DNA from: JAFKFJ01 sp963786445
GTDB lineage: Bacteria; Pseudomonadota; Alphaproteobacteria; Acetobacterales; Acetobacteraceae
Reading direction: 5' to 3'
DNA length: 64,000 nt
NCBI GenBank assembly: GCA_963786445.1
Contig: CAWAZU010000026.1
Location: 1 to 64,000 of the forward strand
The notes beneath the pieces were generated by a model. It saw only the letters and a program-made list of their open reading frames with translations. It did not search any database and was not told the DNA's origin. Numbering within the stretch: the stretch's first letter is position 1; each line of letters begins with the position of its first letter. Below are positions 32,878 to 40,974 of this stretch, piece by piece. A program made the translations under genes and the position numbers.

Positions 32878-34683
32878 ATGCGTCCACGGTCGCCTCGATT
32901 GATGAAATGCAATGATTTCGCGCCAGTTGCGCAGCGCCCCGACGCGGAGCCGCTGCTGGCCGAGTTGCTGCTCGAAAACCGGCGCTACCGCACCGCCGTG
33001 GAGAACATCTCGCAGGGCCTCTGCCTGTTCGACGGCCATCGCCGGCTGGTGATCAGCAACCGCCGCTATGCCGAGATGTACGGCCTGCGCAGCGAGCAGA
33101 TCCGGCCCGGCATGACGCTGGACGAGATCCTCGCCCTGCGCGCCGCGGTCGGCGCCGCGCCGCGGCTGACCATCCAGGAATACATCCGCATCGGCCAGGA
33201 CGACGCGACCATGTCCAGCCCGACCGGCGCCATCTTCGAGCTGAACAACGGCCGCATGGTCGCGATCCGCCACCAGCCGATGGCGGACGGCGGCTATGTC
33301 GCGACCCACGAGGACGTGACCGAACGCCGCCAGATCGAACAGCGGCTGGCGCACATGGCGCACCACGACGCGCTCACCGGCCTGCCCAACCGCAGCCGGC
33401 TGCGCCAGCGGCTGGACCAGGCGCTGGCGGAGGCCGCCGGCGATCGGCACTGCGCGGTGCTCTGCGTCGATCTCGACCGCTTCAAGGACGTGAACGACAC
33501 GCTCGGGCACCCGGTCGGCGACCGGCTGCTGCAGGCCGTCGCCGGGCGGCTCGGCCGGCATCTGCCCTCCGTCGATATCCTCGCGCGCCTCGGCGGCGAC
33601 GAGTTCGCGATCGTGCAGAGCAGCAGCGAAATGCCGGGCGACGCGGTGCTGCTGGCCGCCCGGCTGATCCGCGACCTCAGCGAGCCGTACGGCATCGACG
33701 GCCATCGCATCATCGTCGGCGCCAGCGTCGGCATCGCCTGCGCGCCGCAGGACGGCAGCGACCCCGACCTGCTGCTGCGCAACGCCGACCTCGCCCTCTA
33801 CTGCGCGAAAGCCGAGGGCCGTGGGCGGTTCCGCACCTTCGAGCCGCGCATGGACGCCGACGCGCAGCGCCGCCGCACGCTGGAGCTGGAACTGCGCCAC
33901 GCGCTTTCGGCCGAACAGTTCGCGCTGGTCTATCAGCCGCTGGTTGCCGTGCAGAGCGGCCGCATCACCGGCCTGGAAGCGCTGCTGCGCTGGCACCATC
34001 CCGAGCGCGGCTGCATCTCGCCGGCCGATTTCATCCCGTGCGCCGAGGACACCGGCCTGATCGTGCCGATCGGCGAGTGGGTGCTGCACCGCGCCTGCAC
34101 CGAGGCGGCGGGCTGGCCGGGCGCACTGAAGGTCGCGGTCAACCTCTCCGCCATCCAGTTCCGCAACGCCGGGCTGTATGACGCGGTCCGTTTGGCGCTG
34201 CGCAGGTCCGGCCTCGCCCCGGAACGGCTGGAGCTGGAGATCACCGAATCGGCGCTGATCGCCGACTGGGAAACCACCATCGCGGTGCTGGAGCAGATCA
34301 AGCGGCTCGGCGTGAAAGTGTCGATGGACGATTTCGGCACCGGCTACTCGTCGCTGAGCTACCTGCGGAAATTCCCGTTCGACAAGGTCAAGATCGACCA
34401 GTTCTTCATCCGCGAACTGTCCGGCGGCGCCGGGTCGCGCGCGATCATCCGCGCCATCGTCGATCTCTGCCGCGCGCTCGGCATCGCCACCACCGCCGAG
34501 GGCGTCGAGACCGAGGAACAGCTCGCCGTGATCGGCGCCGAACGCTGCACCGAGGTCCAGGGTTTTCTGCTCAGCCGGCCGATGCCACCCGATGCGGTGC
34601 GTGCCCTGCTCGCCCGCCCGCCGCTGCTCCCGCCCCAGCGGCAACATCGCGCCGGCGCCCTCGCCGCCCTCGCATCCGGATAG
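32878..34683 (+). CDS. PAS-GGDEF-EAL cyclic-di-GMP enzyme
   Basis: A protein of about 601 residues combining an N-terminal PAS-like sensor (QGLCLFDGHRRLVISNRRYAEMYGL, residues ~46-70), a diguanylate cyclase domain with intact GGDEF at 239-243, and a phosphodiesterase domain with EAL at 367-369 and the later motifs DDFGTGYSSLSYLRKFPFDKVKID and ITESALI. No membrane segment is seen, so it is cytoplasmic and may respond to a small ligand or redox state. The start at 32878 keeps the basic head; 32902 is an alternative. It is divergent from the patatin pair. Both catalytic motifs look competent, so the net activity is not predictable. Confidence 0.9.
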   Translation: MRPRSPRLMKCNDFAPVAQRPDAEPLLAELLLENRRYRTAVENISQGLCLFDGHRRLVISNRRYAEMYGLRSEQIRPGMTLDEILALRAAVGAAPRLTIQEYIRIGQDDATMSSPTGAIFELNNGRMVAIRHQPMADGGYVATHEDVTERRQIEQRLAHMAHHDALTGLPNRSRLRQRLDQALAEAAGDRHCAVLCVDLDRFKDVNDTLGHPVGDRLLQAVAGRLGRHLPSVDILARLGGDEFAIVQSSSEMPGDAVLLAARLIRDLSEPYGIDGHRIIVGASVGIACAPQDGSDPDLLLRNADLALYCAKAEGRGRFRTFEPRMDADAQRRRTLELELRHALSAEQFALVYQPLVAVQSGRITGLEALLRWHHPERGCISPADFIPCAEDTGLIVPIGEWVLHRACTEAAGWPGALKVAVNLSAIQFRNAGLYDAVRLALRRSGLAPERLELEITESALIADWETTIAVLEQIKRLGVKVSMDDFGTGYSSLSYLRKFPFDKVKIDQFFIRELSGGAGSRAIIRAIVDLCRALGIATTAEGVETEEQLAVIGAERCTEVQGFLLSRPMPPDAVRALLARPPLLPPQRQHRAGALAALASG

Positions 34684-34705
34684 CGCAGCCGCCGCCCGGG
34701 GGTGT

Positions 34706-37048
34706 ATGCTGCGCCGCACCATGCCGGTGCCGCAAGTCGCCCTGTCCGGCCGTTTCCGCCCCGAGCGGCTGTTCCGTCCGGCCAGCGTGGCCGTGCTCGG
34801 TGCCGCGACCGCTGCGGGGCGGCAGGTGCTGGCCAATCTGCGCGAAGGCGGGTTTGGCGGCGCCATCCTGACCGCCGAGGACGCCGCCGCGGTGGCGGCG
34901 CTGCCGGCCGCGCCCGACCTGGCGCTGGTCTGTCTCGACGGCGCGGCGGTCGGGCCGGCCTTCGCGGCGCTCGGCCGGCTCGGCACGCGGGCGGCGGTGG
35001 TGGCGGGCATGGCGGAGGATATCGGCGCGCTGGCGCGCCAGACCGGCGTGCGCGCGCTCGGCCCCGGCTCGTTCGGCCTCGCGGTGCCGGGGATCGGGCT
35101 GAACGCCAGCCGCGGCCACCTGAAGCCGCTGGCGGGGCGGCTCGCGCTGGTGTCGCAGTCGGCGTCGCTGTGCCGCGCGGTGCTCGACTGGGCGGAGCCG
35201 AACGGCGTCGGCTTCAGCCACATCGTCGGCATCGGCGGCAACGCCGATCTCGGCTTCGCGGCGGTGCTGGACTGGCTCTCCCGCGATCCGGGCACCGACG
35301 CGATCCTGCTCGACCTGCGACGGATCAAGGATGCGCGGCGGTTCCTCTCGGCGGCGCGGGCAGCGGCGCGGCTGCGGCCGGTGGTGGCGATCCGGCCGGG
35401 CGGGCGGCTGCTCGACCCGACCGGGGCGGCCGATGCGGCGCTGCAGGCCGGGCTGCACCGCAGCGGCGTGCTGGCCGTGACCACGCTCGCCGAGCTGCTC
35501 GCCGCCGCCGAGACGCTGACGCGCGCCAAAAAGCTGCGCGGCGAGGCGCTGGCGATCGCGACCAACGCCGTCGGCCCGGCTTGGCTCGCCGCCGACGCGG
35601 TGCTGCGCGAGGGGCTGACGCTGGCCACCCTGGCGCCGGAAACCCGCGCGGCGCTGCAGCGGGCGCTGCCGTCGCCGCTGCTGCATCGGCCGGACGGGCG
35701 GGAAGCGACCGACCTGGTCTATGCCGGCAGCGAGGCGCCGGCCCGGCTGGCCGAGGCCGCCGCGCTGCTCGCCGCCGCGCCGGAGGTGGCGGGGGTGCTG
35801 GTGGTGCATGCGCCGACCGGGCCGGACGACGCCGCCGCGATGGCGGCGCTCGCCGAAGCGGCCAAGGCGGCGCGCGGGCCGCTGCTGGTGGCGGCGATGG
35901 GCGAGACCACGGGGGCGGCGCACCGCGCGCTTCTCGCCGAGGCGGGCGTGCCGGTGTTCGCGACGCCGGAGCAGGCGGTGCGCGGCTTCCTGCATCTGGT
36001 GCGCGACCGCCGCGGCCGCGCCGCTGCGCGCGAACTGCCGGCCTCGACGGTGCTGGACATCGCGCCCGACCGCGCCGCCGTCGCCGCGACCCTGGCCGCC
36101 GCGCGCGCCGAGGGACGCGTCGCGCTGACCGCGGCGGAGGCGTTTGCGGTGCTCGGCGCCTACGGCATCGCCGCCGGGGCGGCGGCGGACGGGCCGGGGC
36201 GGACGATGTGGGTGCGGATGGACGAGGACGCGGTGTTCGGCCCGACCATTGCGCTCGGCTGCGGGGCCGCGGTGGCGCTCGATCTGCCGCCGCTCAACCT
36301 GACCCTGGCGCAGGCGCTCGCCGCGCGCGTGCTGGACGAGAATGCGGCGACGCGCGCGCGGGTGGCCGACCTGCTGGTGCGCGTCAGCCAGCTGGTCGTG
36401 GATTTTTCCGACATCGCGGGCCTTGCGCTCGATCCGCTGCGCGTCGGGACCGAGCGCGCGGTCGCCGCCGGCGCGACGCTGCGGCTGCACGCGGCGGGGG
36501 CGGCGCGAAAACTGCCGGCGATCGCGCCCTACCCGACCGAACTCGCGGCGCATTTCACCGCAAGGCGCGAGCGTTTCCTGATCCGTCCGATCCGCCCGGA
36601 GGACGCGGCGGCGCACACGGCGTTTTTTGCGCGGCTGCCGCCGCAGGACGTGCGCTTCCGCTTCTTCACCGCGCTGCGGGAGTTGCCGCCCGAGCAGATC
36701 GTGCGGCTGACGCAGGTGGACTACGACCGCGAGATCGCCTTCATCGCGGTGCGCGAGGCGACCGGCGAGACCGTCGGCGTCGCGCGGCTGGTGCAGGAGG
36801 CGGACGAGAGTGAAGCGGAGTTCGCGATCGTGGTGCAGCCGGACGCCAAGGGGCAGGGGCTGGCGGCGCATCTGCTGCGGCGCCTGATCGACTGGGGGCG
36901 GGCGCAGGGCATTGCCGAGATCGTCGGGCTGGTGCTGGCCGACAACGCGCCGATGCTGGGCTTCGTGCGCCATCTCGGCTTCGCGCTGCACCGCGCGCCG
37001 GACGACGAGACGGTGGTGGAAGCGCGGCTGGCGCTGACGCCCGCGTAA
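34706..37048 (+). CDS. Acyl-CoA synthetase (NDP-forming)-like / GNAT fusion, Pat-type, ATP-grasp core seemingly lost
   Basis: A 780-residue protein with a CoA-binding domain (RLFRPASVAVLGAATAAG), a succinyl-CoA-ligase-like part (RLALVSQSASLCRAVLDWAEPNGVGFSHIVGIG), a remnant ATP-grasp region and a C-terminal GNAT domain (FLIRPIRPEDAAAHTAFFARL ... VVQPDAKGQGLAAHLLRRLIDWGRAQG). It would acetylate proteins such as acyl-CoA synthetases. Between LGAYGI (about 482) and FGPTIALG (about 508) the usual PVALKI-HKSDVGGV nucleotide-binding segment is absent, so the length is about 100 below E. coli PatZ. The start at 34706 has GGGGGTGT close upstream. Confidence 0.83.
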   Translation: MLRRTMPVPQVALSGRFRPERLFRPASVAVLGAATAAGRQVLANLREGGFGGAILTAEDAAAVAALPAAPDLALVCLDGAAVGPAFAALGRLGTRAAVVAGMAEDIGALARQTGVRALGPGSFGLAVPGIGLNASRGHLKPLAGRLALVSQSASLCRAVLDWAEPNGVGFSHIVGIGGNADLGFAAVLDWLSRDPGTDAILLDLRRIKDARRFLSAARAAARLRPVVAIRPGGRLLDPTGAADAALQAGLHRSGVLAVTTLAELLAAAETLTRAKKLRGEALAIATNAVGPAWLAADAVLREGLTLATLAPETRAALQRALPSPLLHRPDGREATDLVYAGSEAPARLAEAAALLAAAPEVAGVLVVHAPTGPDDAAAMAALAEAAKAARGPLLVAAMGETTGAAHRALLAEAGVPVFATPEQAVRGFLHLVRDRRGRAAARELPASTVLDIAPDRAAVAATLAAARAEGRVALTAAEAFAVLGAYGIAAGAAADGPGRTMWVRMDEDAVFGPTIALGCGAAVALDLPPLNLTLAQALAARVLDENAATRARVADLLVRVSQLVVDFSDIAGLALDPLRVGTERAVAAGATLRLHAAGAARKLPAIAPYPTELAAHFTARRERFLIRPIRPEDAAAHTAFFARLPPQDVRFRFFTALRELPPEQIVRLTQVDYDREIAFIAVREATGETVGVARLVQEADESEAEFAIVVQPDAKGQGLAAHLLRRLIDWGRAQGIAEIVGLVLADNAPMLGFVRHLGFALHRAPDDETVVEARLALTPA

Positions 37049-37124
37049 CGGGGCCGGCGCTGCTGGCAGCGGCGGCCCGCGCGTGGCATGCTCATTGCCC
37101 GCAGCGATGGACCGGAGGGACCGG

Positions 37125-37385
37125 ATGCCAGCCACGTCCATATTGACCGTCGAATTGCCGGCCGAGGTGAGGGACAGGCTCGGCCGGCTCGCCGAGACAA
37201 CTCGCCGGCCTGCATCGGCGCTCGCGGCCGAGGCGATCGCGGCCTATGTGACGCAGGAGGCGGCGATCGTGGAGAGCGTGCGACGCGGGCTGGACGACAT
37301 GGTGGCCGGCCGGATCGTGCCGCACGAGGACGCCATGGAGATACTGGAAGCGACGATCGCGGCCGCCGAGTCGAAGGAGCGGTGA
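37125..37385 (+). CDS. CopG/RHH-type antitoxin
   Basis: An 86-residue ribbon-helix-helix repressor: SILTVELPAEVRDRLGRLAETTRRPASALAAEAIAAYVTQEAAI, with the beta-strand and two-helix pattern, then an acidic toxin-binding tail. Such antitoxins autorepress their own operon and neutralise a RelE/ParE toxin. The start at 37125 follows GAGGGACCGG. The stop region joins a RelE-like sequence just downstream (37381), which is 5'-truncated. Confidence 0.83.
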   Translation: MPATSILTVELPAEVRDRLGRLAETTRRPASALAAEAIAAYVTQEAAIVESVRRGLDDMVAGRIVPHEDAMEILEATIAAAESKER

Positions 37386-37584
37386 GGCGGCCGAGCGGCT
37401 GGGAACGGCGGCGATCGGTCGTCCGGGACGCGTCGCCGGAACGTTCGAAAAGCCGGTGGTCGGACGCCCCTATATCATCGCCTACGCGCTCGCTGCATCG
37501 CCCGACGGCGGCGGCGAGCGGGTGGTGATCCTGCGCGTCATCCACACCGTCCGCGACTGGCCGCGCGGGAGCTGGCCGAATTAG
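37381..37584 (+). pseudogene. RelE/ParE-type toxin, 5'-truncated
   Basis: The frame reads GEAAERLGTAAIGRPGRVAGTFEKPVVGRPYIIAYALAASPDGGGERVVILRVIHTVRDWPRGSWP, the second half of a RelE toxin (GRPGRVxGT ... YIIAY ... LRVIHxxRDWP). No start codon lies in frame before it and the N-terminal helices (usually about 25-30 residues) are absent. The antitoxin is intact next door, so this is a dead toxin beside a live antitoxin. Confidence 0.7.
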
Positions 37585-37629
37585 GCGCGCCCGCGTGCCG
37601 ACGCGCCCGATCTGCTCTACTCTGCCGGC

Positions 37630-38544
37630 ATGGCAACGTCCCTCGCCGCGCTCCCGGCGCTCCCCTCCGCCTCCGCCGCGCGGCGGCGCGCCATCCTGTG
37701 CGTGCTCGGCGAGGGGTTCTGCTTCGCGGTCGCCGCGGCGCTGATCAAGGCGACAGGGCGCTCGAACATCCCGCTCACCGAGATGGTGGTGTTCCGCAGC
37801 GCCGTGATCGTGCTGGTGATGGCCGCGTTGCTCGGGCGCGGCAGCGGCGGGCTGCTCGGGGCGCTGCGCACGCGCCATCCGCTCGGCCATGCCGTGCGCA
37901 CGGTGCTCGGCTTCTTCGGCATGATCACGTCGTATCTCGGCTATCTGCGGCTGCCGCTGGCGACCGTGACCTCGCTCAACTTCGCCATGCCGCTGTTCCT
38001 CACGGTGCTCTCGGTGCCGCTGCTGGGCGAGCGCGTCGGCTGGCGGCGGGGGCTGGCGGTGCTGCTCGGCCTGGTCGGCGTGCTGCTGATCGTGCGGCCG
38101 TGGCGCGATGCCAGCGCCGACATGCCGCTCGGCGTGGTGGCGCTGATGCTGGCCGGCGTGTTCACCTGGGCGATCACCACCGTCACCATCCGCAAGCTCG
38201 GCGGCGCCGGCGAGCGCGCCGCCACCATCGTGCTGTGGTACAGCCTCGGCAGCCTGGCGATTGCGCTGGTGCTGGCGGTGCCGGTGTGGGTGGCGCCCTC
38301 GCCGCGCGACGCGGCGCTGCTGCTCGCCGCCGGCCTCGTCACCGCGGCGGCGCAATGGCTGATGACGGAGGCCTATCGCGGCGGCGAGGCGACGGCGGTG
38401 GCGCCGTTCGAATACGGCGCCATCGTGCATGCGACGATCCTCGGCGCGCTGCTGTGGGGCGAGATGCCGGACGCGTGGAGTTTCGCCGGCATCGCGGTGC
38501 TGACGGCGGCGGGGCTGTATATCTGGCGGCGGGAGACGAAATAG
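37630..38544 (+). CDS. DMT-superfamily transporter, EamA type
   Basis: A 304-residue inner-membrane carrier with ten predicted helices in two five-helix halves, each an EamA repeat: AILCVLGEGFCFAVAAALIKAT, HAVRTVLGFFGMITSYLGYLRLPLATVTSLNFAMPLFLTVLSVPLLGERV and PLGVVALMLAGVFTWAITTVTIRKL, then YRGGEATAVAPFEYGAIVHATILGALLWGE. The Pro and Glu after the fourth helices are family marks. It probably exports a small metabolite; substrate unknown. A promoter and ribosome site are not obvious before the ATG at 37630. Confidence 0.87.
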   Translation: MATSLAALPALPSASAARRRAILCVLGEGFCFAVAAALIKATGRSNIPLTEMVVFRSAVIVLVMAALLGRGSGGLLGALRTRHPLGHAVRTVLGFFGMITSYLGYLRLPLATVTSLNFAMPLFLTVLSVPLLGERVGWRRGLAVLLGLVGVLLIVRPWRDASADMPLGVVALMLAGVFTWAITTVTIRKLGGAGERAATIVLWYSLGSLAIALVLAVPVWVAPSPRDAALLLAAGLVTAAAQWLMTEAYRGGEATAVAPFEYGAIVHATILGALLWGEMPDAWSFAGIAVLTAAGLYIWRRETK

Positions 38545-38556
38545 CACCGGTCACCT

Positions 38557-39705
38557 ATGATGCAGGGCAGCACAATCAAACATGTCACCCTCGCTGATCT
38601 GATTTCCGACGCATTCATGGTCCGCGCCGGCAACGGCGCGGGAGTACGCAGCGTGGAGACGCTTCTGGAGTCGGGGAGTTACTCACGGCCTGCGCCGCGC
38701 GCAATCGACACCACGGCGCTGGATGAAGACTTGCACGAAACCATGCGAAACACCGTCGCAAACACGGTTCAAACCTACGGTCCGTTGCACATGGTGGTAC
38801 TCCAGGACGGGTGTGTCGCGGGGCAAGGCAGTGTTCTCACACGCGATGACCTTCTCGTTAAGGACAGCGTGCTGGAATTTCTTGCACTCGGTCAACTTCC
38901 TGACGGGTTCGAGCAAACTTCCAGCGGCATGTTGCAGCTCGGATCGGGCCGGGTACATCGAGTTGACGGCCGTGCCCTGCTGCTGAAGCGGCCGTGGTGG
39001 CGCAACTACGGTCATTGGCTTGTTGACAGTGCCGCCATCCTCGCCCTGGCCGCGAGCATGCCATTGTCGGACGGTTGGCAGATTATTGTAGGAAAGGCAG
39101 AAGGCGACGCTTTGCGTCGCGCGATTGCGCAGTCGCTTGCCATCTTAGCGCCTGGAATACCCGTGCTGGAGCACTCCGATAATGAAGTGTGGCGTGTGAG
39201 TGAGTTGATCTATGCCGCTCCCGTCCATATCCCTCCTTTGTTCAAACGGCCGGAAGGTCTCGCCGCGCTGCGCGCGCTGGTGCTGCGCGACGCGCTGCGG
39301 ACGCCGGCGGCCTCGCGGCGCCTGTTCGTCTCGCGCGGCGCGCATCCAGCGAGACGGCTGGCAAACGAGGCGGACCTCGCGGCAATTGCGTGCGCGGTCG
39401 GCTACGAGGTCGTGCAACCGGAGCAGCTGGATCTGCCGGCGCAGGCAGCGCTGTTCCGTTCGGCCGCCTGCATTGTGGGCGTGAAGGGGGCGGCGCTGAC
39501 CAACCTGATGTTCTGCGCAGCCGGTGCGCAGGTCCTGGTGCTCTCGCCCGGCGATTTCCCGGACCCGTTCTTCTGGGACATCGCGGCGCACGCCGGTGTC
39601 GGCTATTCGGAACTGTTCGGCCGGCTGACGGCGCGCGACAGGCCGCGTGGCCGCAATTGCTTCACCGTCGATGCCGGCCGGTTCGCCGATCTGTTGCCGC
39701 TTTGA
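38557..39705 (+). CDS. Glycosyltransferase family 61 protein
   Basis: A 382-residue putative glycosyltransferase. GT61 markers are WWRNYGHWLVDSAAILALA (the N-Y-x-HW motif) in the middle and RRLFVSRGAHPARRLANE then EVVQPEQLDLPAQAALFRSAACIVGVKGAALTNLMFCAAGAQVLVL at the C-terminus, where the Gly-x-x-Gly-Ala-x-Leu-x-Asn segment binds the sugar nucleotide. It probably adds a sugar to a cell-surface polysaccharide. The first 680 bases are visibly less GC-rich than the remainder, with a sharp switch near 39240. It lies 12 bases after the DMT gene. Confidence 0.82.
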   Translation: MMQGSTIKHVTLADLISDAFMVRAGNGAGVRSVETLLESGSYSRPAPRAIDTTALDEDLHETMRNTVANTVQTYGPLHMVVLQDGCVAGQGSVLTRDDLLVKDSVLEFLALGQLPDGFEQTSSGMLQLGSGRVHRVDGRALLLKRPWWRNYGHWLVDSAAILALAASMPLSDGWQIIVGKAEGDALRRAIAQSLAILAPGIPVLEHSDNEVWRVSELIYAAPVHIPPLFKRPEGLAALRALVLRDALRTPAASRRLFVSRGAHPARRLANEADLAAIACAVGYEVVQPEQLDLPAQAALFRSAACIVGVKGAALTNLMFCAAGAQVLVLSPGDFPDPFFWDIAAHAGVGYSELFGRLTARDRPRGRNCFTVDAGRFADLLPL

Positions 39706-39795
39706 ACTCCGGAATGGCCGCCGGATGCGCAGGGAAGGAGCATGGGACGCAAGCGGACATGCCGATGAGGACAGAGGCTTTTGCCGACCGACGCC

Positions 39796-40230
39796 TCACG
39801 CCGCCCAGGCGGCGACGATCAGCGTCAGCGCGCCGAGCAGCAGGTTCACCATCACCAGCCGGCGGATGCGCTCGGCCGCTGCCGGCGACGGCGCTGCCTG
39901 CATGGCGCGCCAGGGCACGAACACGACATAGATAAAAACCGCCGTCATCAGCAGCCCCAGCAGGTGCATGACGTTGATCGCCCAGTTCACGCGCGCGAAG
40001 CCGCCGAACACCGCGAAAATCATCGCGTAGCCGGTGGCCAGCACCAGCGGCATGACGTGCCAGATGAGCCGGAAGAAACGCCGGAACACTTCGCGGTGCA
40101 GCGCGAGACGCTGCGGCGGCTCCAGCATCGTGAGCGCGGGGCGCAGCACCAGCAGCGCGAACGCCATGCCGCCGACCCAGGCCATCGCGCCCAGCAGGTG
40201 CAGCGCCAGCAACACGCCACGAACGATCAT
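39796..40230 (-). CDS. CopD-like four-helix membrane protein
   Basis: A 144-residue inner-membrane protein with four helices: VLLALHLLGAMAWVGGMAFALLVL, FFRLIWHVMPLVLATGYAMIFAV, INVMHLLGLLMTAVFIYVVFV and MVNLLLGALTLIVAAWA. The early His-Trp-Gly and the LHLLGAMAWVGG motif match CopD/DUF2269-type proteins; a heme or copper role is possible. Its ATG overlaps the ParA-like stop by 4 bases, so both are transcribed together. Confidence 0.8.
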   Translation of the reverse strand: MIVRGVLLALHLLGAMAWVGGMAFALLVLRPALTMLEPPQRLALHREVFRRFFRLIWHVMPLVLATGYAMIFAVFGGFARVNWAINVMHLLGLLMTAVFIYVVFVPWRAMQAAPSPAAAERIRRLVMVNLLLGALTLIVAAWAA

Positions 40231-40853
40231 CCGAGGATCCTTTCGATTTCCGCCAGCAGCGCCAGCATCTCCGCCGCCGCCACCGATCTTGGCGCGGTCT
40301 CGGTGATGCCAAGCCCGCGCGCGAACGAGGCGGCGATGCCGGCACGGTTGCCCAGCGTGGCCGTCAGCCGCGGCAGGCTGCGGCGCGCGATCTCCGCCTC
40401 CACCGTGCTGCGCAGCCGCCCCGCAGCGGGCACGCGGTTCAGCACCAGCCGCGCCGGCCGCCGCTCGGCGGCGGCGAGCGCGAGCGTGCCCTCGGCGGCC
40501 CAGAGATCGGGCGGGCTGGGCTGCAGCGGCACCAGCACGAGGTCGGCGCCGCGCACCGCGAGCCGCGCGTCGGTGTCGATCTGCGGCGGGCTGTCCACGA
40601 TCAGCACGTCATGGTCGCGGCGCATGCGGTCGAGTTCGTTGGCGAGCCGCCAGCCGGAGACATCCGACAGCGCCACCGGGGCCGCCCCGTTGTGCGCGGC
40701 GCGCAGCGCGTGCCAGCGGGCGAGGCTGTGCTGCGGGTCGATGTCGAGCAGTCCGACGCGCCGGCGCGGCGCCAGCGCGGCGGCGAGGTTGGCCGCCAGC
40801 GTGGTTTTTCCGGCCCCGCCCTTCTGCTGCGCCACCGTGATGACCACCGCCAT
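40227..40853 (-). CDS. ParA-family ATPase (orphan, MinD/ParC-like)
   Basis: A 208-residue deviant Walker A ATPase: VITVAQQKGGAGKTTLAANLAAAL holds KGGAGKTT, DIDPQHSLARW is the Asp switch region and VLIVDSPPQIDTDARLAV the Walker B. No ParB partner or centromere-like repeat lies nearby, so it is an orphan that positions some protein or complex, not a plasmid partition system. The start ATG is at 40853. It overlaps the CopD-like gene, which may be co-expressed. Confidence 0.85.
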   Translation of the reverse strand: MAVVITVAQQKGGAGKTTLAANLAAALAPRRRVGLLDIDPQHSLARWHALRAAHNGAAPVALSDVSGWRLANELDRMRRDHDVLIVDSPPQIDTDARLAVRGADLVLVPLQPSPPDLWAAEGTLALAAAERRPARLVLNRVPAAGRLRSTVEAEIARRSLPRLTATLGNRAGIAASFARGLGITETAPRSVAAAEMLALLAEIERILG

Positions 40854-40974
40854 GCGACGATCCTACACGCCCGCCGCCGCGTCGCGCCAAGCCTCAAGCG
40901 TCCCGGACCTCAAGCGTCCAGGAGCGGTGCCGATCGCTCTCGCGCCGGGTGGCGACGCGCCCTAGATTTGCCGC

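Noticed and set aside
40227..40853. Plasmid partition locus
   Set aside because: The ParA-like ATPase has no ParB, no iteron-like repeats and chromosomal neighbours.
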